Positions 36,161 through 45,850 of a stretch of 64,000 bases of DNA are shown here, in pieces. Source of the stretch: Calothrix sp. 336/3 (GTDB lineage Bacteria > Cyanobacteriota > Cyanobacteriia > Cyanobacteriales > Nostocaceae); assembly GCF_000734895.2 (NCBI RefSeq), contig NZ_CP011382.1:1404700-1468699 (forward strand), given 5' to 3'. The position numbers were made by a program, and so were the translations under genes. Each line of letters begins with the position of its first letter. Within the stretch, counting starts at the first letter, position 1. Under the pieces are notes generated by a model. It saw only the letters and a program-made list of their open reading frames with translations, was not told where the DNA came from and searched no databases.

Positions 36161-36991
36161 CTACTTTCTCTCAAATCCATTGAGAATACGGTCGTGGAGT
36201 GGGGGAAAATATCGTTTGAGAAGATGCAGGATTTTTGCTGACCTATCGGGAAATACGTGGATTTTATTATCAATGATTCCTTGAATTGTGACTCTGATAA
36301 TATCAGCTGGTTCGGTCACAATATTATCTGGTATGCCTTGAAAATCCTTGGCGAGGGTTCCGAATCGCTCTACATCCAGAATCGGAGTCCGGCTGAAAAA
36401 AGGATACACAGTCGTTACTTTAACATTGTATTGCTTAACATCATTCCACAGTCCTTCACTGAACCCGCGCAAACCAAACTTGCTTGCTGCATAGGGAGCC
36501 ATTCCTGGAATTGCTGACCAACCTGCTAGGGAGGAAATATTTACAATATGTCCCTTTTGGCGAGCAATCATATCAGTCACAAATAGGGAACTTAAGCGCA
36601 TTGGGGTCAGTAAATTTATCTGCATTAATCGCTCCCATTTTTCCACGGGTGTTTCATCGAAGCGACCGTATAAAGCGATGCCCGCATTGTTAATTAAAAT
36701 GTCAAGGGGGATATCCAATGCTTTGACTTGATGATAGAGATTTTCGCAGCCCTGAGCCTGGGAAAGGTCAAGGGGTAAGCAAGCAAGGACTTTACCAGTT
36801 TTGACTTCCTGTTGAATCTCTGTCACCCGTTGGTGGAGAATCTCTTGATTTGTACCAGTGAGAATGAGTTGGCTACCTGCTTGTAATAGCTGTCGAGTCA
36901 GCTGTTGTCCGAAACCACCCGATGCACCGGTAATTAAAACTGTTGCTCCCTGTAGCTGAGTCAAGTCGCTTCGCTCCAATTCAAAATTCAA
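36161..36991 (-). CDS. Short-chain dehydrogenase/reductase (SDR)
   Basis: A 276-residue classical SDR: cofactor loop 'TGASGGFGQ', 'NNAGIALYG', catalytic Ser in 'NISSLAGWS', and 'YAASK' with Tyr and Lys. The C-terminal part ('PDRSAKILHLLKRYFPP') resembles membrane-associated lipid or ketone reductases of the DltE/YqjQ type. No ATG lies upstream of the fold; TTG codons at 36991, 36979 or 36964 are possible starts. The substrate is unknown. Confidence 0.87.
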   Translation of the reverse strand: MNFELERSDLTQLQGATVLITGASGGFGQQLTRQLLQAGSQLILTGTNQEILHQRVTEIQQEVKTGKVLACLPLDLSQAQGCENLYHQVKALDIPLDILINNAGIALYGRFDETPVEKWERLMQINLLTPMRLSSLFVTDMIARQKGHIVNISSLAGWSAIPGMAPYAASKFGLRGFSEGLWNDVKQYNVKVTTVYPFFSRTPILDVERFGTLAKDFQGIPDNIVTEPADIIRVTIQGIIDNKIHVFPDRSAKILHLLKRYFPPLHDRILNGFERK

Positions 36992-37085
36992 AATTCCAGA
37001 TAATTAGTCCCGCATTTCTCACCCAGAGAGAAAAAAGAGGGGTGAATAGAAATATTTTGCTTATCAATAAATATATTGAGATATA

Positions 37086-38066
37086 TCAAATTTGAGGTGA
37101 TTTGAGGACTCGCAATAGTAGGAGTGACCAAGGGATATAAATATCTGGGATGAACTGAGCATATTTTCTCAGAAAGGGTATGCCTAGGGGTAGGAGAAAA
37201 CGTAGCGATCGCAGTGAAACGGGACGGGTATTATTTTCATCGACTAAACCATATTTACGAGCTAATTCTGCCACAATTTGTACCTTTCCTGTACGCTGAA
37301 TCAGATTGATTTCGGTGGCTAATTTGGCGATCGCGCGTCCGGTGAATAGGGGGGTTTCCCAGTTGTAGCGATCGCTGAAAAATGAACTTTGGGGATCGGT
37401 GGTGTTTTCTCGCTCTACTGCTGATGCTAATCGGGAAAATTGCTCTGTACCGACGATACCGGGCCAAATTGCCACGGAGGTAACATTGTATGGTTGTAAC
37501 TCGACTGCCATATCTGCTGCTAGGCGATCGCACCCAGCTTTCCCGGTTCCATAGGCTGCTCCAAATATATAGTTCATCCCACCCCAGGAAGAAATGGTAC
37601 AAATTAATCCTTGACGACGTTTGCTCATCATCCTGGCAGCAAATACACTGGCAATATAATGGCTACGTAGCCCCACATTGTTACAAGCATCCCACAAACT
37701 GGGGTCACAATCCCAAAAGGGTTGCCCTTGAATATCACTTAAGGCTCGAACTCCAGCGTAGGCATTATTGACTAGGATATCTAATTGTCCATCCTGTTCC
37801 TGTTGAATCTGCTCAAATAGTAAACTTACTTGGCGATCGTCACTGTGATCTACCTGTACAGGAATGCACACTCCACCCACTGCTTCTACTGCTAGTTTTG
37901 TCCCTGTCAAGCTTCCAGAAACATCATCACTAGCATCAGAGTCATCAAGTCTGCGCCCCGTAATATATACGGTTGCCCCTGCTTCACCTAATCCCACGGC
38001 AATACCCTTACCAATACCCCGTGTTGCACCTGTGACTAATACTACCTTTCCCTGAAGATATTTCAT
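37086..38066 (-). CDS. Short-chain dehydrogenase/reductase, DHRS1-like
   Basis: A 326-residue SDR longer than the classical type: 'VTGATRGIGKG' cofactor loop, 'NNAYAGVRA' in place of NNAG, Ser in 'TISSWGG', and catalytic Tyr/Lys in 'YGTGKAGCDR'. The 'EEAGAT'-type start and the NNAYAG variant are characteristic of the DHRS1 branch. The C-terminus ('FLRKYAQFIPDIYIPWSLLL') is hydrophobic and may touch the membrane. It is same-strand with the previous SDR, 94 bp upstream of it, and may be in the same operon. The substrate is unknown. Confidence 0.88.
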   Translation of the reverse strand: MKYLQGKVVLVTGATRGIGKGIAVGLGEAGATVYITGRRLDDSDASDDVSGSLTGTKLAVEAVGGVCIPVQVDHSDDRQVSLLFEQIQQEQDGQLDILVNNAYAGVRALSDIQGQPFWDCDPSLWDACNNVGLRSHYIASVFAARMMSKRRQGLICTISSWGGMNYIFGAAYGTGKAGCDRLAADMAVELQPYNVTSVAIWPGIVGTEQFSRLASAVERENTTDPQSSFFSDRYNWETPLFTGRAIAKLATEINLIQRTGKVQIVAELARKYGLVDENNTRPVSLRSLRFLLPLGIPFLRKYAQFIPDIYIPWSLLLLRVLKSPQI

Positions 38067-38454
38067 GACACCTGATTTTTACTTATGGACATCCGCCCGG
38101 ATTATAATACGCAAACTTTGAGAGATTTTTCACTATTTCTACTATCTGGCTTTTGGGAAAATAGACATATCTCAGACTCAAGGTTTTAAAAAAAGCAAAT
38201 AATGCTCCAAAAATATTTCCGTCAACCTACTGACCCTCAGTTATTGTACCTGTGAATTTGGAAATAATTATCTTTTTTTATCCCTATAAATACTGATTTT
38301 TCATGAAATATCAGTACCTAATCAGTATATTCCCTTGATACTTTGAGGATGCAAAATATTAATAAAAAACTGCGTAATTATCTGGCAATTCAGTAAGTAT
38401 AAAGATTATGCTTATGAATATTGATTATAAAAAATCACTCATCAAACAAATATC
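38067..38454. other. 388-bp divergent promoter region
   Basis: It lies between a leftward SDR gene and a rightward epimerase gene and is AT-rich. It includes a tract near 38270-38330 of short A/T runs. It must hold both promoters. I recognise no specific regulator site or small RNA. Confidence 0.45.
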
Positions 38455-39423
38455 ATGGTTAAAGTTATTGTGACTGGGGCTGCGGGTTTTATCGGTTCTC
38501 ATTTAGTAGATGCTTTATTAGCTCAAGGTCAAGACGTTATTGGTGTTGATGAACTTAATAACTACTATGAACCACAATTCAAACGGCAGAATATTGCCCA
38601 TTTACAAAATCATCCCAATTTCCAATTAATTCAGGCTGATATTCAGTCACTGGATTGGCAAACCCTATTACAAGATGTGGAAGTTGTGTACCACCAAGCT
38701 GCCCAAGCTGGGGTGAGAGCAAGTTGGGGGGATGGTTTTCGTAGTTACACTGAGCGGAATATTAATGCTACGCAAATTCTCCTAGAAGCTGCCAAGGATG
38801 CGAAGCATTTACAACGATTTGTCTTCGCTTCTACTTCTAGTGTTTATGGTGATGCGGAAACTTTGCCTACCCACGAAGAAATTCCTCCCCAACCTGTTTC
38901 TCCCTATGGAATTACTAAGCTCGCGGCGGAAAGATTATGTGGACTGTATCACAAAAATTTTGGTGTGCCTTTTGTTGCCCTGCGTTATTTTACTGTGTAT
39001 GGTCCGAGACAACGCCCGGATATGGCTTTTCACAAGTTCTTTAAGGCTGTTTTACAGGATGAGGCGATTCCTGTCTATGGTGATGGTGAGCAAACTAGAG
39101 ATTTTACCTTTGTCAGTGATGCGGTAGCTGCAAATTTAGCGGCAGCGATCGCTCCGGAGGCTGTAGGACAAATATGTAACATCGGTGGCGGTAGTCGGGT
39201 GGTTCTCCGGGAAGTATTAAATACCATGGAGGAAATTGTTAACCGTCCCATCAAGAGAAATCATATCGAAAAAGCCATGGGGGATGCTCGTCACACAGCT
39301 GCTGATGTCTCGAAAGCACGGAAAATTCTCGGCTATCAACCCCAAGTTTCTTTGCGCGATGGTTTGAGCAAGGAATGGTTTTGGATTCAGTCTTTCTATG
39401 GTGACTCCGTGAAGCCAGCATGA
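38455..39423 (+). CDS. NAD-dependent nucleotide-sugar epimerase (UDP-glucuronate 4-epimerase-like)
   Basis: A 322-residue extended SDR: 'VTGAAGFIGSHLVDALL' NAD loop, 'GVDELNNYY', 'VYHQAAQAGVR' (a feature of UDP-glucuronate/CapI-type epimerases), catalytic Ser/Thr in 'FASTSSVYG', 'YGITKLAAE' with Tyr and Lys, and 'RYFTVYGPRQRPDMA'. It is cytosolic and supplies activated sugars for exopolysaccharide or envelope glycans. It could serve the Wzm/Wzt exporter system elsewhere. The exact sugar is not decidable from the sequence. Confidence 0.92.
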   Translation: MVKVIVTGAAGFIGSHLVDALLAQGQDVIGVDELNNYYEPQFKRQNIAHLQNHPNFQLIQADIQSLDWQTLLQDVEVVYHQAAQAGVRASWGDGFRSYTERNINATQILLEAAKDAKHLQRFVFASTSSVYGDAETLPTHEEIPPQPVSPYGITKLAAERLCGLYHKNFGVPFVALRYFTVYGPRQRPDMAFHKFFKAVLQDEAIPVYGDGEQTRDFTFVSDAVAANLAAAIAPEAVGQICNIGGGSRVVLREVLNTMEEIVNRPIKRNHIEKAMGDARHTAADVSKARKILGYQPQVSLRDGLSKEWFWIQSFYGDSVKPA

Positions 39424-39683
39424 GTTTAATCAAAAACTCTATGTAAATGTACGGATACAACCTAAATGATTTAGGCGGTGAATTTTGGCTATAAAAAGCC
39501 TGAAAATGCTTACCCTATAATAATTTTGCCCCCTAAATCGACAAGTATTTTTATCTGGTCATATAAAAATATTCAGGAATTGCAGGTATCTACTGTTCCA
39601 GTCATAAATCCGGCACTTATCCGGGGAACATCTCGACCTTTAAGTAGTCTAATGAGTAGGGACATTTCAAACCAGTACGATCT

Positions 39684-40340
39684 ATGAGTCAATCGATTCC
39701 TGTATCCTGGTCAACGGTGGATGTGAGGGTTCCGGAAGCGCCGGTACAAGTTGACAAGCTAGCGAACCACGATCTAATTTTGCGTTGTCAAGAAGGACTA
39801 CGTCCAGATCGTGTGGCATTTGCAGAGCTACTACGTCGTTATCAATCCCAAGTGGATCGGATTTTGTACCATTTAGCTCCAGACTGGGCTGACAGAGCTG
39901 ATTTGGCTCAAGAAGTTTGGATTCGTGTATATCGGAATATCAACCGATTACAGGAACCTGTGAAATTTCGAGGATGGTTAAGCCGCATTGCTACCAACTT
40001 GTTTTATGACGAGTTACGGAAGCGGAAGCGGGTGGTGAGTCCTTTATCGCTAGATGCTCCCCGTGCGGTAGATGATGGCGAAATGGACTGGGAAATTGCT
40101 GGAGATACTCCAGGACCTGAGGAAGAACTGACTACCAGAGAATTTTACGACCAGTTACGTGAGGCGATCGCCGACCTACCCGAAGTATTCCGGACAACAA
40201 TTGTTCTCCGAGAAATTGAGGGGATGGCATACGAAGAAATTGCCGAAATTACTGGTGTCTCTTTGGGTACTGTCAAATCCCGTATTGCTAGAGCTAGATC
40301 TAGATTGCAAAGCCAATTGCAAACCTATCTAGATGCCTAG
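39684..40340 (+). CDS. sigG: ECF-type RNA polymerase sigma factor SigG
   Basis: A 218-residue ECF sigma factor. Region 2 ('FAELLRRYQSQVDRILYHL', 'DLAQEVWIRVYRNI') recognises the -10 element, and region 4 ('LPEVFRTTIVLREIEGMAYEEIAEITGVSLGTVKSRI', split across residues 150-205) is a helix-turn-helix. The N-terminal extension 'MSQSIPVSWSTVD' and the whole sequence match SigG of Nostoc/Anabaena as I remember it. SigG has been linked to envelope stress. An anti-sigma gene follows after 343 bp, as in those species. Confidence 0.9.
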   Translation: MSQSIPVSWSTVDVRVPEAPVQVDKLANHDLILRCQEGLRPDRVAFAELLRRYQSQVDRILYHLAPDWADRADLAQEVWIRVYRNINRLQEPVKFRGWLSRIATNLFYDELRKRKRVVSPLSLDAPRAVDDGEMDWEIAGDTPGPEEELTTREFYDQLREAIADLPEVFRTTIVLREIEGMAYEEIAEITGVSLGTVKSRIARARSRLQSQLQTYLDA

Positions 40341-40683
40341 GGATGGCAAAATTCTGTTTGTGAACATTTGCTGACAATTCTGCTCATCGCTGAACATGGA
40401 ACAAACAGCTGACTATTAGCTGTCAACTCTTTTAATCATCTTGTTCACAAACTTTATAACCATTGGCGATCGCCATGAAGTTGAAATCAGTTTTTTGATT
40501 TTTGACTATGGCTCGAAGCAATAACTATGGTATCCCCATGTCTATATTTTTGTTATGGCAGCATTGCCATATATTTAGGAATTATTTTTAAAATTAAGCA
40601 GAGTCCTTCTGCTAGGAAAATTCCATATATCTCATACCTCCAGTTGTTTCGCGGTGTTTACCCGTGCGTAAATTGGTGTTAAA
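40341..40683. other. 343-bp spacer between sigG and the anti-sigma gene
   Basis: An unusually long gap for a sigma/anti-sigma pair. It contains a HIP1 site near 40468 and AT-rich stretches that could hold a separate promoter for the anti-sigma gene. No frame of meaningful length is seen. Confidence 0.45.
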
Positions 40684-41298
40684 ATGACTACTGACTATCA
40701 GTTTGAAGATCACTCCCACAAAAACAGCCATCCGGGTTTGTCTGATGAGGAGCTAATGCATACCAATGAATTAACGGGTGCGATGGATATGGTGAAGCGC
40801 GATCGCTTCGAGTTACTTAGTGCATACCTCGATGGTGAGGTGACTGCAACTGAACGCAAACAAGTACAAGAATGGTTGGATAATGATGAATCTGTCAAGC
40901 AGTTATATGCGAGGCTGTTGAGGCTGAGGCAAGGTGTACTTCATCTGCCAATTCCTCAATCTCAAGCAACAGAAGCCACCGTTCAACAAGTCATGGGACG
41001 TTTGCGTCGTCGTTCCCGCATGATTTGGATTTGTGGTGGGAGCGCGATCGCTGCGACTATCATTAGCGTCGTATCTGGTTTCCTACCCAACAATGAGTTA
41101 GGAACAGTGCAATTTGCTCAACAACGTCTGGAAAAAACTGAACAATCAGAACCGGAACCTGTTGTCGCTACGACACCTTTGAGAGTAGCACTCAATAGTC
41201 CTATCATTCCTATCCCTAAAGCTGCCAAGTCTCTACCTGAAAATTCAGAAAATAGCAGACAGCCTCAACAGCATACCATGGTGAAGGAAGTAAACTGA
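40684..41298 (+). CDS. Anti-sigma factor, partner of SigG (SapG-like)
   Basis: A 204-residue protein. Residues 35-90 form an anti-sigma domain ('FELLSAYLDGEVTATERKQV', 'WLDNDESVKQLYARLLRLRQG'). One membrane helix follows near 117-137 ('MIWICGGSAIAATIISVVSGF'), then a low-complexity extracytoplasmic tail. The zinc-binding HxxxCxxC of ZAS-type anti-sigmas is missing. It should hold SigG at the membrane and release it on envelope stress. Position and overall form match the sigG partner described in Nostoc. The tail carries no recognisable sensor domain. Confidence 0.85.
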   Translation: MTTDYQFEDHSHKNSHPGLSDEELMHTNELTGAMDMVKRDRFELLSAYLDGEVTATERKQVQEWLDNDESVKQLYARLLRLRQGVLHLPIPQSQATEATVQQVMGRLRRRSRMIWICGGSAIAATIISVVSGFLPNNELGTVQFAQQRLEKTEQSEPEPVVATTPLRVALNSPIIPIPKAAKSLPENSENSRQPQQHTMVKEVN

Positions 41299-41477
41299 TT
41301 AAAGCACAGAATAATTTAATATCTAGAGATAGAGGCAGGAGATTATCTTGTCTCTATTTCATTTTGAGAATTGAATTCTCACCATCTCTTCATCTATCCT
41401 TGATGAAAGTCAAGATAATTTTTACCCAATCATTACATAAATAGAGATAAAACTAAGAAAACGTCTCTGCAAATGTT

Positions 41478-43025
41478 GTGGCTCATTATATGAAATATAT
41501 AGTGGGACAGCTACGATTTTTATTCATGAATAAACACCAAACCTCACCTCAAAAGCCTCAGAAATTAGCCTTGCGAGAAGCTTATTTATGGCTGTTTCTC
41601 AGTATTGTGATAATTATCATTGCAACCATCTATCCCTTCAACTTTTATTTACCCAATGACTTCTCTATCATCTCAACTCTGACGCACTTTGATAACAGCA
41701 GCTTTTTTAAAGACCAAGTTAATAACGTTTTGCTATTTATGCCTTTTGGTTTCAGTGTGGCTAAAGTATTCAAGCAAATTAGGATAAAACTGGTTTATCA
41801 GGTATTGTTAGTAATTATTACAAGTGGCATCTTATCATTATCAGTAGAATTTGTCCAGATTTTCTTACCATCAAGAATGCCAACCTTAATGGATATTGTA
41901 AATAATACAATTGGTGGGGCTGTAGGTTGGATATGCTTTGATATTTGGAAATCCCAGAGTTTTCTATATGGTTTAAAACGCATAGAAAATAGTCGATTGA
42001 GCCAATCCCTAAATAAATTAATCTTACTCTGTCTAGCATATATTGCTTTATCTTGTGTCATTGCATTTTTTTGGCAGAGTACAACAAATCTCAGCAATTG
42101 GAATTTGAATTATCCCTTAGCTCTGGGGAATGAAATAACGGGAAATAGAGCTTGGAATGGGTATATATCAGAGTTAGAAATTACAGATAAAGCTGTTTCG
42201 CAGTATGAAGTAGCAGAGGTATTTTCCCATCAGAAAAAAAAGAAAAATAATTCTCTAATAGCTACGTATAGCTTTACTAATAATCCAATCTATCAGGATA
42301 ATAATATTCCTCCACTATTACCACAGGGAGCAGCAAGTAAAATTGTTGATGGTATGGGGATAGAGCTTAACTCCCAACAGTGGTTAAAAACAAATGCTGC
42401 GGTGACAAACCTTAATCAAAGAATACGTCGAACATCAGAATTTACGATTGATACTACCATTGCGACAGCTGCACTGAATCAAACTGGAGGAAAAAGGATT
42501 CTTTCCATTTCCCAGGATTCCCTGCATCGTAATTTATCTGTGTTACAGGAAGGAAACAATCTTGATCTGCGATTAAGAACACCAATTACTGGAGAAAACG
42601 GTTCTGATATTAAGTTGAGTGTTCCTGATGTTTTTGAAGATAGTTCTCCTCACCACATTATCGTTACTTATTCTAGGGCGACTGTGCGAGTTTATATAGA
42701 TAGATTAAATCAGTCCTATGCGTTTAATTTATTAGAATTAATGCCTAGGGAACAGAAAACTTTTTATTATGTACAAACTTTTATTTTTCTAGGAATTTGT
42801 TTAGCACTGTTAATTACTTTGACAACACGGAGGTTGATATTTTATCGGTTATTACTGATTAGTGGAATATTATTACCTTCTTTGATTTTGGAAGGAGTCT
42901 TGGTGAGTCATTGTGATAAAGATATCAGCATCAAAAATTTGCTCATGGGTATAGTTCTGACTCTGGTGACAGTGCTGAGTATTAGGATACCAGCAGCAAA
43001 TTTGTCTAGGATTCATAGCAATTAG
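41478..43025 (+). CDS. VanZ-like membrane protein with LamG-type insert
   Basis: A 515-residue protein. Its N-terminal third is VanZ-like with four to five helices ('FNFYLPNDFS', 'NNVLLFMPFGFSVAKVF', 'SVEFVQIFLPSRMPTLMDIV', 'NTIGGAVGW'). Residues about 220-430 form a soluble concanavalin-like (LamG) region ('WNGYISELEITDKAVS', 'FTIDTTIATAAL', 'HHIIVTYSRATVRVYIDRLN'). Two to three helices end the protein. The start is GTG at 41478, and ATG at 41490 or 41526 is possible. The extracytoplasmic domain may bind glycans. The role is unknown. Confidence 0.85.
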   Translation: MAHYMKYIVGQLRFLFMNKHQTSPQKPQKLALREAYLWLFLSIVIIIIATIYPFNFYLPNDFSIISTLTHFDNSSFFKDQVNNVLLFMPFGFSVAKVFKQIRIKLVYQVLLVIITSGILSLSVEFVQIFLPSRMPTLMDIVNNTIGGAVGWICFDIWKSQSFLYGLKRIENSRLSQSLNKLILLCLAYIALSCVIAFFWQSTTNLSNWNLNYPLALGNEITGNRAWNGYISELEITDKAVSQYEVAEVFSHQKKKKNNSLIATYSFTNNPIYQDNNIPPLLPQGAASKIVDGMGIELNSQQWLKTNAAVTNLNQRIRRTSEFTIDTTIATAALNQTGGKRILSISQDSLHRNLSVLQEGNNLDLRLRTPITGENGSDIKLSVPDVFEDSSPHHIIVTYSRATVRVYIDRLNQSYAFNLLELMPREQKTFYYVQTFIFLGICLALLITLTTRRLIFYRLLLISGILLPSLILEGVLVSHCDKDISIKNLLMGIVLTLVTVLSIRIPAANLSRIHSN

Positions 43026-43191
43026 TAATTAATTATTAATGCTTCCTTTGGGAGAACTGAGTTGCAACACGATACGCTGATGTGCAGCTAAATTGTATAA
43101 ATGGACAATATTAAATTATTGTAGTGCGTGTAGGCTTGCCAACGTCTAATATACAAATTAAATACGCCACAGCTTACGCTTTCTCAAGTCT

Positions 43192-43254
43192 GGGAGCGAG
43201 ACGCTCCCACTACACATTTCTACCTATCACAACTTATGACATGAACCACTACTA
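43192..43254. repeat. Dispersed repeat copy ending in the STAND gene stop codon
   Basis: It starts at GGGAGCGAGACGCTCCC (an inverted repeat) and continues through ACACATTT, 'TATCACAACTTATGACATGAAC' (split at position 43240) to CACTACTA. The same sequence with few changes lies at 53730-53788. Its last triplet CTA (43252-43254) is the TAG stop codon of the NB-ARC gene. Confidence 0.75.
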
Positions 43255-44718
43255 AAGAGTTTCAGCGCTTTTAACGGGTTCAAGCATAAGTCTGAATTGA
43301 TTCTGACGGATGTATTCCAGCGATCGCCCTTGCTTAAGAGGAAATTTGGCGAAAAAATCGAGTTTTTCCTCTCCTTGAATATCTTCTATTCCTTGTTGAT
43401 TAATCAGAGTCATAACATATTCCATCACCACCGATTGTTGCTGAAATCGACTGTTGTTTTTGTCTTTTTCAATCAGCGATCGCCGTAGGAGAGATTCCAC
43501 TGCTTCGAGAATTTGCATCACTGAGATTGATTCACCGAGCTTTGCTTGTAATTCTGCTAGAGAAATGTATTTTCGCTGGATTGCCAACAAGTACATAACT
43601 GTTTTTTCTAATTCTGATAAACGCTGAAATTGCTGATCTAAAAGAATGCGAATATGACCATAGACTGCATTTTGCTGAATACTCGCTAAAAATTGCCCAA
43701 TATCATTACCAAATAATTCATATACCGTGGTGGCAACGATTTTTAATGCTAGGGGATTACCAGAGTAACGTTTCACAAGCTCTGCTAAATGTGTATCAGA
43801 GCAGGAAAACCCCTTAGCCGCCAGAATTTCCCGTGCTTCTTCTAACTTCACACCGGGCATTTGTAGCACCTTGACGGGCAAATTTTTCCCCTCTAAAGCT
43901 GCAACTTCCTTGGGTTTTTCTCGACTAGTCAGTAATAAACTACTATTATGGGCAGCTTCGGCAACTTTTTTGAAAAAATAGCCATAATCTTCATACCCTA
44001 GTTCGTATTCTCCTGCCCATCCATGGGTTTGCCCTTCCCCACTACGTAAAATAGATTCCGCATTGTCGAGAATTAACAAACAACGGTGATTACGCAGGAT
44101 TTCGATTAACCGGAGAATCTTATTATTGTCATTGTCGAGTAAATCGCTATCTGTTTCGCCAGGAAGAAACCGCAGAATTTGTGTGAGAATTTCCCCTAAT
44201 TTGGGAGCATTCCGCAGCGATCGCCAAATCAAAAACTCAAAATCTCCCTTTACCCGGTTGGCAATCTTTGCTGCTAATACCGTCTTCCCAATTCCCCCAA
44301 TTCCCAAAACTGCCACTAATCGACAGCGTTGAGTATTATTACCTAAAATCCATCCTTCTAGCTCCTCTATTTCCTCCTGTCTTCCTGAAAAATCTTCCAC
44401 ATCCACCGCTTCTCCCCAATCTTCCTGAGTTTGTCTCTGACTCGATTGGAAAGCTTCATACTCTTGCCATAACTGCTGTCGGAGATTGTACAGCTTTTTA
44501 TTACCACTCCCTCGGATGCCAAATTTGCGATAACTTTCACCAAGTCTTTTGCGCACCGCAGCTTGAGAAATCTCCAATTTTTGAGCTATTTCTGCCCCTG
44601 ACTGATTTTGCAATGCCAATAATAATGCCTCTAACTCGCTGTCGGTGACACCACGAGCTTTGGCAAAATTCGCAACATAATTTTCTGGCAGCAGAGAAAT
44701 ATCAGCAGCCCTATCCAT
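43252..44718 (-). CDS. NB-ARC STAND NTPase with N-terminal HTH, apparently truncated at the C-terminus
   Basis: A protein of about 488 residues. An N-terminal HTH-like domain ('AKARGVTDSELEALLLALQ', 'SGAEIAQKLEISQAAVRKRL') precedes the NB-ARC ATPase with Walker A 'GIGGIGKTVLA', Walker B 'CLLILDNAE', 'LLTSREKP' and the GxPLAL-type 'SGNPLALKIVA'. The family normally continues into WD40, TPR or pentapeptide sensor repeats. Here the frame stops within a dispersed repeat (TAG at 43252) right after 'FRLMLEPVK'. The ATG at 44718 with AGAGGAAAT before it is preferred to the ATG at 44742. The truncation is inferred from family architecture. Confidence 0.85.
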   Translation of the reverse strand: MDRAADISLLPENYVANFAKARGVTDSELEALLLALQNQSGAEIAQKLEISQAAVRKRLGESYRKFGIRGSGNKKLYNLRQQLWQEYEAFQSSQRQTQEDWGEAVDVEDFSGRQEEIEELEGWILGNNTQRCRLVAVLGIGGIGKTVLAAKIANRVKGDFEFLIWRSLRNAPKLGEILTQILRFLPGETDSDLLDNDNNKILRLIEILRNHRCLLILDNAESILRSGEGQTHGWAGEYELGYEDYGYFFKKVAEAAHNSSLLLTSREKPKEVAALEGKNLPVKVLQMPGVKLEEAREILAAKGFSCSDTHLAELVKRYSGNPLALKIVATTVYELFGNDIGQFLASIQQNAVYGHIRILLDQQFQRLSELEKTVMYLLAIQRKYISLAELQAKLGESISVMQILEAVESLLRRSLIEKDKNNSRFQQQSVVMEYVMTLINQQGIEDIQGEEKLDFFAKFPLKQGRSLEYIRQNQFRLMLEPVKSAETL

Positions 44719-45359
44719 ATTTCCTCTTGCTCCACACAACATATTAGTATGTGAGATATCCCCTTATAGCATAGTTCCTATGACTGGTAAAAGATGGCTT
44801 GTCAGGGATATTTTATTTAGGGAAAGGCGAAAGGGTAAGGATGAAATCTTGATTCTTCTCCATTACCCATTACTTAATTTTCCAAGTATTAAATACTGCT
44901 TGATAGTTGCTGTTTTCACAACAATTTTTCATTTTAAAAAATGGTTGGTGGAACCAATAGACACCATATTCTCCTCCGGCTATTCACAGACATGGATTAT
45001 CTGGATAACCCTAAGTATTTATACTGCTTTTCTTGGGAGTAAAGCAATTTTATTTTGTATAACAATTTACTACATTATAGCAATGTGAGAAAATAATCTC
45101 GGAAGAAAGATTAAAAAACTTAATAAAATGCCTATTTTTTGGCAAAAATTCGATTTAGTACTTGCAAAAACGGATAAGCGATACTAGACTTATAGTTAAG
45201 TGATAAGTATGTGAGAGACAAGACTAACTACTGCGAATAACAGTAGTGTTTCAGTCGGGTTTGTACAATATTTTTGACTGAGGTAATTAAACCCAGAATT
45301 CCCTGTAGTTCCGCACCGTCATCATCCCCAGTAATCGATCTGACTCACGGAGCAAAGAT
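44719..45359. other. Roughly 640-bp intergenic region
   Basis: It includes the divergent promoters of the NB-ARC gene and the gene at 45360. A 102-codon plus-strand frame (44780-45088) has biased, membrane-like composition in its second half but no ribosome-binding site, and I do not call it. Near 45160-45215, TTGCAA and TATAGT-like boxes could be a promoter. No RNA family was recognised. Confidence 0.45.
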
Positions 45360-45743
45360 ATGACATTTTCTTCATCCCCAGATTTTATCAGTAGCCCTAA
45401 TGGGGTGCAGATGTATATCAAGATTGGCAATACATCATTAGATAGGGAGGTAAGAAGCGAAGCATTTGGTAATGCGATCGCCCCAAATCAGCAATCTGCA
45501 TCAGAGATGATTTTGTTGCATCCGGTTTTTTCTCACATGGTTATACTGCTGATAGAAGCTATGGTAGTCACGGGACATGGCGAATTCATAACTCGCACGA
45601 AAAAGGGTAAATATGACATCAATATTGAACTTGGTGGACACGTCAACCATCGTTATCCTGTGAACCGTCAGGAAATTCGAGAAATTCAACCTCTCTACTC
45701 TCAGATGGAAAAAAATTGGATTAATTGGAAATCGAATCAGTAA
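45360..45743 (+). CDS. Hypothetical protein
   Basis: A 127-residue soluble protein with GGAGCAAAG before the ATG. It contains 'MILLHPVFSHMVILLIEAMV' (possibly one amphipathic helix) and a beta-rich 'GEFITRTKKGKYDINIEL'. I do not recognise the family. A terminator-like hairpin follows at 45851. It is likely expressed because of its good ribosome-binding site and even composition. The function is unknown. Confidence 0.6.
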   Translation: MTFSSSPDFISSPNGVQMYIKIGNTSLDREVRSEAFGNAIAPNQQSASEMILLHPVFSHMVILLIEAMVVTGHGEFITRTKKGKYDINIELGGHVNHRYPVNRQEIREIQPLYSQMEKNWINWKSNQ

Positions 45744-45850
45744 CGCAGTAGAAGAGTTAAGGGGTAATAACTCACTACGCTAGTACAAACCATTCTTACA
45801 ACTCATTAGTCACCAATCTGAATATGGCTTTCGATAAACGAGAAGTTTAC

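Noticed and set aside
39478-39687. 69-codon frame upstream of sigG
   Set aside because: It overlaps the start of sigG and has poor composition, so it is probably the sigG leader.
44780-45088. 102-codon frame on the plus strand with a hydrophobic second half
   Set aside because: It has no ribosome-binding site, skewed composition and sits in an intergenic region of the accessory island; probably chance.
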